This document shows positions 7,314-12,693 of a DNA stretch of 12,977 nucleotides, one piece after another. The translations under genes were made by a program, and so were the position numbers. Position 1 is the first letter of the stretch. Every line of letters starts with the position of its first letter. The notes under the pieces are model-generated. The model was not told where the DNA came from. It saw nothing but the letters and a program-made list of their open reading frames with translations, and did not search any database. The stretch is from an uncultured Collinsella sp. (GTDB lineage: Bacteria > Actinomycetota > Coriobacteriia > Coriobacteriales > Coriobacteriaceae): contig URZR01000035.1 of the NCBI GenBank assembly GCA_900552425.1, positions 1 to 12,977 of the forward strand, in the 5' to 3' direction.

Positions 7314-7382
7314 TTTCGAGCATTGGGTGGAGCAAGTTTACTCCTATGGAACCGGTGGGATTTGCTCGAAACGGGCTCGAAA
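7314..7382 (-). promoter_or_regulatory. Structured leader of the aminotransferase gene with repeated TTTCGAGC
   Basis: Reading the minus strand, TTTCGAGC occurs twice (7382-7375 and 7371-7364), 11 bases apart. Its exact reverse complement GCTCGAAA occurs once (7321-7314), directly merging into the AAAGGA ribosome binding site. Either upstream copy could pair with the downstream one in the mRNA. Between them, GGAGTA (7344-7339) and TGCTCC (7334-7329) form a further hairpin with an AACT loop. This would partly mask the ribosome binding site. The promoter itself is not clear. Function is inferred; the repeats are seen. Confidence 0.4.
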
Positions 7383-7387
7383 AACTC

Positions 7388-7406
7388 TTTTCAAAATTCT
7401 TGAAAA
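7388..7406. repeat. Perfect inverted repeat TTTTCAA-N5-TTGAAAA
   Basis: Two 7-base arms (7388-7394 and 7400-7406) with a 5-base centre lie in the divergent region between the aminotransferase and the tRNA genes, just upstream of the tRNA promoter -35 box at 7414. The size and symmetry suit a dimeric DNA-binding protein. No regulator is encoded nearby. Confidence 0.4.
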
Positions 7407-7413
7407 TTGGGGC

Positions 7414-7442
7414 TTGCATCGCGTGGCGTTCCTTGCAATAAT
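7414..7442 (+). promoter_or_regulatory. Promoter for the tRNA-His/tRNA-Lys pair
   Basis: TTGCAT (7414-7419) and AATAAT (7437-7442) are 17 bases apart. The predicted start near 7449 lies about 20 bases before the tRNA-His gene, consistent with a short 5' leader removed by RNase P. Confidence 0.6.
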
Positions 7443-7469
7443 AGTCGAGCGCGAAGCGCACAGGACACG

Positions 7470-7546
7470 GTGGGTGTAGCTCAGTTGGCTAGAGCGACGG
7501 GTTGTGGTCCCGTAGGTCGAGGGTTCGAGTCCCTTTACCCACCCCA
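7470..7546 (+). tRNA. tRNA-His (anticodon GTG)
   Basis: A full cloverleaf of 77 bases including encoded CCA (7544-7546). Acceptor GTGGGTG pairs with TACCCAC; the D arm is GCTC/GAGC; the anticodon stem ACGGG/CCCGT encloses loop TTGTGGT; the T arm is GAGGG/CCCTT around TTCGAGT. The discriminator is C73 and the preceding base at 7469 is G, which fits the encoded G-1 of bacterial tRNA-His. Confidence 0.97.
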
Positions 7547-7568
7547 GTTCTTGCTTCGTGTTGATATC

Positions 7569-7644
7569 GGGTCGTTAGCTCAGTTGGTAGAGCAGGGGAC
7601 TCTTAATCCCAAGGTCCAGGGTTCGACCCCCTGACGGCCCACCA
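7569..7644 (+). tRNA. tRNA-Lys (anticodon CTT)
   Basis: A full cloverleaf of 76 bases with encoded CCA (7642-7644). Acceptor GGGTCGT pairs with ACGGCCC (one U-G); D arm GCTC/GAGC; anticodon loop CTCTTAA; T arm CAGGG/CCCTG. The first anticodon-stem pair (27-43) reads G-A, a mismatch; the other four pairs are sound. It lies 22 bases after tRNA-His and is probably on the same transcript. Confidence 0.96.
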
Positions 7645-7653
7645 AAGATTGTT

Positions 7654-7687
7654 AAGACGGTCAACTTCGGTTGGCCGTCTTTTTTAT
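7654..7687 (+). terminator. Terminator of the tRNA pair
   Basis: A 12-bp stem (7654-7665 with 7670-7681, one G-U pair) has a TTCG tetraloop and is followed by a T run to 7686. It starts 9 bases after the tRNA-Lys CCA. Its opposite-strand U tract is poor, so it would be a weaker stop for dinD. Confidence 0.9.
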
Positions 7688-7727
7688 TAACCTCGCATGG
7701 GGCCGAACCCGTAAGGGCACAGACGCT

Positions 7728-8588
7728 TTACAAGTCGAGCCTGCCCTGGGGGTCGGTGAATCCGTCTGTACCCTCCTTGAGCTTTTTCTCGTCTTCTTTC
7801 ACGCGACGTTCGAGCTTCTTTGTATCTTCGGCAGGCGGTAGGTTCTCGGGTACAATTCCGCGGTCGATGAGGCTGCCACGCACGCTTGTGTTGTTCTCGA
7901 CGTGCTCTTGCTTGATCTTGTCCAGACCGTACAGGTCGTGTTCCTCGGCGTTGAAGGCCGTCATCGAGTTCGTAAGGTCCTTTGCTTTGATGAGAACATC
8001 GGCTAGCCTGTCCGCCAATGCCGAGCTCTTGGATACGCCGAGCTGTTGTTTCATTTCCGCCGTGCTTCTGCCGCCGAATAACGCTTCATCGCCCTTCGAC
8101 TTGATGATCGCGAATCCTTTGGAGTCCACGCCGCGTTTGAATGCAATACCCGAGAGCTGTTTCTCTGAATCGGATAGCGAGTGGCGCGCCTGTAAGCGCT
8201 GAATCTCTGCGAAGCGCTGCTCTATGAGCTCTTGGCGGCGCGTCTGCACGGCGAAGTACGCCTGTGCGAGCGCGATTTCTTGCTTGTTTGAATCTCCGTT
8301 CTGGGCGATTAAATAGCATGCATAGCGCGTAAGCTTGTAGTCTTTAACCGCACGAGCGGCGACACCGGCAGTTACCATTTTCGTGGTGTCACGAAAATGG
8401 GAATCAACTGGAGTTTTATTTGTTTCGCACGAGACTTTTGCCCTCTTAACAACTTCGGCGAAGTTCTCCCATCGAGTGTATCCCATGGGTTCCATTAAAT
8501 CGCGTGCGAGCCAATACTCAACGCCGTCTTCCACATTGGCGTAGCTATCAAGTTTGACACGCCACTTCTCGATATCTCTACTGTCCAT
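7728..8588 (-). CDS. dinD: DinD-like DNA-damage-inducible protein (BRO-N domain)
   Basis: The protein has 286 residues and resembles E. coli DinD along its length. It has an N-terminal BRO-N/antirepressor-like domain: EYWLARDLM (24-32), YTRWENF (37-43), a central DYKLTRYACYLIAQNGD (83-99), then AYFAVQTRRQELIE. After this come the DinD-typical SKGDEALFGG (164-173) and a short KSSALADRLAD helix. The C-terminus (about 256-275) is a highly charged, probably coiled tail. E. coli DinD is SOS-induced and inhibits RecA-driven strand exchange, so a role in recombination control is inferred by homology. The start is ATG at 8588, with GGAGGAGAT just upstream. I found no GAAC-type LexA box upstream. The gene stands alone, convergent with the tRNA pair. 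Its base composition is more mixed than its neighbours' (AT-rich codons around 8400-8430), suggesting acquisition by transfer. Confidence 0.88.
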   Translation of the reverse strand: MDSRDIEKWRVKLDSYANVEDGVEYWLARDLMEPMGYTRWENFAEVVKRAKVSCETNKTPVDSHFRDTTKMVTAGVAARAVKDYKLTRYACYLIAQNGDSNKQEIALAQAYFAVQTRRQELIEQRFAEIQRLQARHSLSDSEKQLSGIAFKRGVDSKGFAIIKSKGDEALFGGRSTAEMKQQLGVSKSSALADRLADVLIKAKDLTNSMTAFNAEEHDLYGLDKIKQEHVENNTSVRGSLIDRGIVPENLPPAEDTKKLERRVKEDEKKLKEGTDGFTDPQGRLDL

Positions 8589-8671
8589 ATCTCCTCCTCG
8601 CTGGTCTATTGTCTATGCAGGCTTTGCACGCTCTGTATTCGGAATAAGGATACGCTGCCGTGCGGACACGA

Positions 8672-8707
8672 ATGGGCCCCGTGCCACTTCGAGCTCACGG
8701 GGCCCAT
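8672..8707. terminator. Strong hairpin between the FAD oxidoreductase gene and dinD
   Basis: A perfect 12-bp stem ATGGGCCCCGTG (8672-8683) and its complement (8696-8707) encloses a 12-base loop. It lies 43 bases after the stop of the minus-strand oxidoreductase gene. No U tract follows on either strand, so it may act as a 3' end stabiliser or a U-less terminator rather than a classic one. Confidence 0.55.
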
Positions 8708-8749
8708 AGATATCGATTAGTTGTGTTCTGCTTTAGATAGGTGTCCAGT

Positions 8750-10276
8750 TTAATTCGCTCGATAGTGCGAGCCCAGGCTTTCGGTTCGGTTGCGCATGGC
8801 TTTGACCATTTCCTGTGCTAGTTGAATCTGCGACTGTATGCGGGCGAGCGCAGCGATTTCGCTGTCGTTGGCATGCGGCTTATTTAGAGCTGTGGCATCA
8901 TCTTGAATGTTTTCAAGCTCGTGTAGTACCTCGGATAGGCCTGTTTCGGTCCTGTTGATCATGCAATAGGTGCTCATCGTGTGCCTTAGGCTGTGTGTCA
9001 GGCGTTCGGCATCTGTTGCGGCTATGCCGTACTGGGGGAGGGCGATATCCGCCTTCAGGGCTGTCTCGGGCTCTTTCTGTGCTGCTTGGGCTGCCGATGC
9101 GCCTGCGATGCGCCCGAACACGATGCCGTTGGCGCTTGACAAGCCACCAATGCGGTCGGCGCCGTGCATGCCGCCTGTCGCCTCGCCGCAAGCGTAGAGG
9201 CCCTCAACGCCCGTTTGCGCGGTCTTATCGATCTTGATGCCGCCGTTAGCGGCGTGGGCATACATCGCAACGCGCATCTCGTCAGTCGGGGCGATGCCGT
9301 GCTCGTCTTGCAGCCAGGTGGCAAAGGCCTGCACAAACTCTGGGACATCCTCGCGGGGAAAGTCGTAGTGGAGTGCCAGGCCTTCGACACCTGCCTGATC
9401 GATGACGAGATCGATGGCGCTGGAAGCCAGGCGCGAAGTGAAGGGACCGTATCCGGAGCGTTGCTCAAGCAGGTCGTCCAGCTTGTCGTCGGCAATATCT
9501 ACCGGCTGGTCTACATGTACGTAGCGCCAGGTTTTCTCGTTGAAGACCAGGTTGCGCTTGGGCTCGATGAAGCCGGGCATCATCTGCATGAACTCTATAT
9601 TAGTAAGTGTTGCGCCGTGCGCCAGCGCGATGGCCTGCGAGGAGCTGAGCACATCAGCCGACGTAAGGCTGCGCTCGAACAGGCCGCCTGTGCCACCGGT
9701 TGCGATGATCGTGGCCTTGGCAGCAAAGGGCACGATTCGATTTTCGGTGAGGTCGTAGAGCACGGTTCCGGTTATTCTACCGTTCGTGTCCTCAACAAGG
9801 TCGATAAGCTCATAGCGGGGGAGCAGGCGAATGCCGAGTGACTCGATTCGGGCTGTCAGAGCGTCCTCAAGGGGTTTGCGGGTGAGGCCGCGCCACATGC
9901 GCGTCTTGTGGTCAAAGCAGGGGATAAACTGCTTTTGCTGGGCGCTCTCGGCGCTTTGCGGACGCTGGAGCTCAACGCCCAGGTCTTGCTCGAGCCATTC
10001 AATTGCCTGGGGAATGCCGCGGACAAACGTCTGGACAAGCTCGGGGTCGGCGACGCCGCCACCAACGGTCTGGATGGTGTCGATGAGGTCTTGTTCGTCG
10101 TCTTCGTTAACGGGTCCGATAAGCCCCAGGCCCCAGGTTCCGGGGAAGAAGCTCGATCCACTCATGGTCTTGCCGGCGCTTGCCACAGCGACGGTTGCAC
10201 CCGTGCGCGCCGCTTCGATGGCGGCGCAAAGGCCCGCAATGCCAGATCCAATTACCAGTACATCAGTCGATTCCAT
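8750..10276 (-). CDS. FAD-dependent oxidoreductase, fumarate reductase/L-aspartate oxidase superfamily
   Basis: A soluble flavoprotein of 508 residues without signal peptide or haem motif. The dinucleotide-binding motif is GSGIAG (10-15). ATGGTGG lies at 192-198, and the C-terminal FAD motif is GEATGGMHGADRIGG (364-378). Residues aligning by motif with the catalytic arginine (R282 in SRLASSAID) and histidine (H341 in HAANGGI) of this superfamily are present. The usual FxQFHPT segment is replaced by FMQMMPGF (229-236), so succinate, fumarate or aspartate as substrate is doubtful. No iron-sulfur subunit, membrane anchor or nadA/nadC gene is adjacent. The start is ATG at 10276, with GAAAGGAAT six bases upstream; a 19-codon in-frame extension looks non-coding. 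The upstream gap to the GGGtGRT terminator contains no promoter I would call. The exact reaction is unknown. Confidence 0.8.
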   Translation of the reverse strand: MESTDVLVIGSGIAGLCAAIEAARTGATVAVASAGKTMSGSSFFPGTWGLGLIGPVNEDDEQDLIDTIQTVGGGVADPELVQTFVRGIPQAIEWLEQDLGVELQRPQSAESAQQKQFIPCFDHKTRMWRGLTRKPLEDALTARIESLGIRLLPRYELIDLVEDTNGRITGTVLYDLTENRIVPFAAKATIIATGGTGGLFERSLTSADVLSSSQAIALAHGATLTNIEFMQMMPGFIEPKRNLVFNEKTWRYVHVDQPVDIADDKLDDLLEQRSGYGPFTSRLASSAIDLVIDQAGVEGLALHYDFPREDVPEFVQAFATWLQDEHGIAPTDEMRVAMYAHAANGGIKIDKTAQTGVEGLYACGEATGGMHGADRIGGLSSANGIVFGRIAGASAAQAAQKEPETALKADIALPQYGIAATDAERLTHSLRHTMSTYCMINRTETGLSEVLHELENIQDDATALNKPHANDSEIAALARIQSQIQLAQEMVKAMRNRTESLGSHYRAN

Positions 10277-10460
10277 CGGATTCCTTTCTCGTCCGGTGCA
10301 TTGTCGCACGGGTGATCGGCAATGGGGCCGCAAAGACTCGGCAAATCGGTAAAGGGCAAATATGACAGGTGGGCGTCGTGGACGCTCTGACGCTCCATCT
10401 CATCACATCTCGTATTTCGCCCCAACTGATATATCGGCATTAGCTATCCTGCGACAGCGC

Positions 10461-10497
10461 AAACAAAAAGAGCCGCTACCCGGGTGGGTAGCGGCTC
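10461..10497 (-). terminator. Terminator of the NifU-like/GGGtGRT operon
   Basis: A perfect 12-bp stem (10470-10481 with 10486-10497) has a 4-base loop and is followed on the minus strand by TTTTTGTTTG. It begins 35 bases after the GGGtGRT stop codon. Confidence 0.92.
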
Positions 10498-10532
10498 CAA
10501 AGCTCAACTATATGAGCATCGCGCGGGCGCGA

Positions 10533-11537
10533 TTAGGCCTTGAGGGCCTCCTCGACGGCGACAGCGCAGGCGACGGTGGCACCGACCATGGGGTTGTTGC
10601 CCATGCCGATGAGACCCATCATGTCGACGTGCGCAGGCACGGAGGAAGAACCGGCGAACTGGGCATCGGAGTGCATACGGCCCATGGTGTCGGTCATGCC
10701 GTAAGAGGCAGGGCCGGCGCCCATGTTGTCCGGGTGCAGGGTACGGCCAGTGCCGCCACCAGAAGCGACGGAGAAGTACTTCTTGCCAGCCTCGAGGCGC
10801 TCCTTCTTGTAGGTGCCAGCGACGGGGTGCTGGAAGCGCGTGGGGTTGGTGGAGTTACCGGTGATGGAGATGTCGACGTTCTCGTGCCACATGATGGCAA
10901 CGCCCTCGCGGACGTCGTCGGAGCCGTAGCAGTTAACGGCAGCGCGGGGACCATCGGAGTAGGGGATGGTCTCGACGACCTTGAGCTCGCCCGTGTAGTA
11001 GTCGAACTGGGTCTTCACGTAGGTGAAGCCGTTGATGCGGGCGATGATCTGAGCGGCGTCCTTGCCCAGACCGTTGAGGATAACGCGCAGCGGCTTCTTA
11101 CGAGCCTTGTTGGCGTTCAGAGCCAGACCGATAGCGCCCTCAGCGGCAGCGAAGGACTCGTGGCCAGCCAGGAAGGCGAAGCACTCGGTGTCGTCGGAGA
11201 GCAGCATAGCGCCCAGGTTGCCGTGGCCCAGACCGACCTTGCGGTCCTCGGCGACGGAGCCGGGAACGGTGAAGGCCTGGATGCCCTCGCCGATGATGGC
11301 GGCAGCCTCAGAAGCAGTCTTGGCGCCACGCTTGATAGCGAGAGCGCAACCGAGGGTGTAGGCCCACTCGGCGTTCTGGAAGGCGATGGACTGGGTGTTG
11401 TTGACGATCTCACGCGGGTTGAAGCCCTTGTCGGTGCAGATCTGCAGAGCTTCCTCGAGGGAGGCGATGCCGTTGTCGGCGAGGCACTTGTTGATCTTGT
11501 CAGCGCGGCGCTCGTAACCTTCGAAAGTAACAGCCAT
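10533..11537 (-). CDS. GGGtGRT family protein
   Basis: The protein has 334 residues and matches the family named after its conserved GGGtGRT motif, seen here as GGGTGRT at 260-266. It is followed by a highly conserved Gly/Met-rich C-terminal half (HPDNMGAG 268-275, GRMHSDAQFAGSSSVPAH, GLIGMGNNPMVGAT). Another striking segment is LAGHESFAAAEGAIG (123-137). The biochemical function is not established to my knowledge. Its constant neighbour is a NifU/IscU-like scaffold protein, so a role in iron-sulfur cluster handling is suspected. It carries six cysteines (C18, C34, C64, C119, C203, C324) but no clustered CxxC motif. No signal peptide or membrane segment is seen. The start is ATG at 11537, with GGGAGG upstream, 18 bases after the scaffold gene stop, so the two form an operon. 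Confidence 0.9.
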   Translation of the reverse strand: MAVTFEGYERRADKINKCLADNGIASLEEALQICTDKGFNPREIVNNTQSIAFQNAEWAYTLGCALAIKRGAKTASEAAAIIGEGIQAFTVPGSVAEDRKVGLGHGNLGAMLLSDDTECFAFLAGHESFAAAEGAIGLALNANKARKKPLRVILNGLGKDAAQIIARINGFTYVKTQFDYYTGELKVVETIPYSDGPRAAVNCYGSDDVREGVAIMWHENVDISITGNSTNPTRFQHPVAGTYKKERLEAGKKYFSVASGGGTGRTLHPDNMGAGPASYGMTDTMGRMHSDAQFAGSSSVPAHVDMMGLIGMGNNPMVGATVACAVAVEEALKA

Positions 11538-11555
11538 TCTTATATCCCTCCCTTT

Positions 11556-12290
11556 CTACTCGTGAACCGGGAACACGCTGGCGACGGAGTGAGTCTCCTC
11601 GTCGGTGCGCGGGTCGATGTACTTGGCAGCGTTGTCCCACTGACCGTAGTGGCCCATGGCGCCAGCGATGGCCTCCTCGGGGGTCTTGCCGGCCTTGACG
11701 GCGTCGGTGAACTTGCCGAGGTTCAGGAACTCGAACGCGATGATCTCGTTCTTGTCGTTGAGAGCCATGCGGGTGACGTAGCCCTGGGCGAGCTCGAGGT
11801 AACGAGCGCCCTTGGCCTTGGTGCCGAACATGGTGCCGACCTGAGAGCGAAGGCCCTTGCCGAGGTCGTCGAGGGAGGCGCCCACGGGCAGGCCGCCCTC
11901 GGAGAACGCGGTCTGGCTGCGGCCGTAAACGATCTGCAGGAAGATCTCGCGCATAGCAACGTTGATGGCGTCGCAGACGAGGTCGGTGTTGAGGGCCTCG
12001 AGGATGGTCTTACCGGGAAGGATCTCGGAAGCCATGGCGGCAGAGTGGGTCATGCCCGAGCAGCCGATGGTCTCGACCAGAGCCTCCTCGATGATGCCCT
12101 CCTTGACGTTGAGCGTGAGCTTGCACGCGCCCTGCTGGGGAGCGCACCAACCCACACCGTGCGTAAGACCGGAGATGTCGGAAATCTCCTTAGCCTGGAC
12201 CCACTTGCCCTCCTCGGGGATGGGTGCGGGGCCGTGGTATGCACCCTTGGCAACGGGGCACATGTTCTCCACTTCCTGTGAGTACTGCAT
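11556..12290 (-). CDS. NifU/IscU-like iron-sulfur cluster assembly scaffold protein
   Basis: The protein has 244 residues, longer than the roughly 130-residue IscU. The N-terminal half carries the scaffold pattern: C49 and C56 in WCAPQQGAC, C77 in IGCSGMTHSAAMASEILPGK, and C106 in LVCDAINVAMREI. These fit the cysteines that hold a transient cluster in IscU/NifU, with one extra. Residues about 125-244 form an additional region not found in IscU, ending in a HYGQWDNAAKYIDPRTDEE stretch. No cysteine desulfurase, ferredoxin domain or nif gene is in the window. ATG at 12290 is preceded by AGAGGAGAGG. An alternative ATG at 12263 also has a fair ribosome binding site (AGGAAGTGGAG) and would remove nine residues. 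It is the first gene of the operon with GGGtGRT, behind a foldable leader. Confidence 0.88.
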   Translation of the reverse strand: MQYSQEVENMCPVAKGAYHGPAPIPEEGKWVQAKEISDISGLTHGVGWCAPQQGACKLTLNVKEGIIEEALVETIGCSGMTHSAAMASEILPGKTILEALNTDLVCDAINVAMREIFLQIVYGRSQTAFSEGGLPVGASLDDLGKGLRSQVGTMFGTKAKGARYLELAQGYVTRMALNDKNEIIAFEFLNLGKFTDAVKAGKTPEEAIAGAMGHYGQWDNAAKYIDPRTDEETHSVASVFPVHE

Positions 12291-12314
12291 GCCTCTCCTC
12301 TCTATCGTGTTGGC

Positions 12315-12367
12315 GTCCCGTCAGGGGGTCGTGGCTGGCGATTGCCGGGCGACCCTTCGAAAGGGAC
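12315..12367 (-). promoter_or_regulatory. Structured 5' leader of the NifU-like/GGGtGRT operon
   Basis: On the minus strand three nested stems are possible. The outer is GTCCC (12367-12363) with GGGAC (12319-12315); the middle is GGGTCG (12355-12350) with CGACCC (12331-12326); the inner is GGC/GCC around AATC (12346-12337). A competing hairpin CCCTT-TCG-AAGGG uses the outer and middle 5' arms, so two mutually exclusive folds exist. The ribosome binding site lies about 15-20 bases downstream of the structure. It does not match a riboswitch class I recognise. Confidence 0.4.
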
Positions 12368-12383
12368 ATGACATGCAGCCCCT

Positions 12384-12389
12384 ATAATA
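12384..12389 (-). promoter_or_regulatory. Candidate -10 element for the NifU-like operon
   Basis: On the minus strand TATTAT (12389-12384) would place the transcript start near 12377, just before the structured leader. No consensus -35 is seen at proper spacing (CGAATA at 17 bases). The same bases read TATAAT on the plus strand (12383-12388), also without a fair -35. The direction is therefore uncertain. Confidence 0.3.
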
Positions 12390-12693
12390 CCGCGAAATGC
12401 ACGGAATATTCGGCGAACGGCTCAGTTTTCGTAGCGAGAAGTCCGGAAGTTTTAATTGAAACGGTTTAACTCTATATTCTGTGGTCGTGAACTTCCGTAG
12501 AGGGGGTCCGTCTTGGGCAAGCTTTTGGTCAGCTCTTGTAAGCGTTGCAGGGGTTGACCTGTTGCGACGGTGCCGTTCGCCGCCTATTTACTGCCTTTGG
12601 CCGCGCGAGTGTATTGTTTTGCGTGAATGTTTTGATGGCACGCTTCAATCGTGCTGTATTGGATGGCAAGCAGATCCCGGCGAAGGGAGTACC
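12390..12693. other. Gene-free stretch upstream of the RAYT transposase
   Basis: I see no convincing gene here on either strand. It contains AT-rich sequence around 12450-12480, including TATATT at 12473-12478 with a poor -35 partner (TTTTAA at 12450-12455) that could start a transcript toward the transposase. It also contains the nested inverted repeats listed separately and an imperfect hairpin at 12564-12580. Confidence 0.5.
12411..12582. repeat. Nested inverted repeats beside the RAYT gene
   Basis: CGGCGAACGGC (12411-12421) is the exact reverse complement of GCCGTTCGCCG (12572-12582). Inside this pair, CGGAAGTT (12444-12451) is the exact reverse complement of AACTTCCG (12490-12497). The right outer arm also folds locally with GCGACGG at 12564-12570. 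RAYT genes are often flanked by REP palindromes, so these may be related, but no GTAG/GGAG-type foot sequence was recognised. Confidence 0.4.

Noticed and set aside
7569..8750. Integrated element with tRNA-Lys attachment repeat around dinD
   Set aside because: No repeat of the tRNA-Lys 3' end was found near 8600-8750 and no integrase is present, so an att site is not supported.
10362..12281. Plus-strand open frame of 639 codons
   Set aside because: It runs opposite the GGGtGRT and NifU-like genes, which have clear family motifs and ribosome binding sites; this is a GC-bias shadow.
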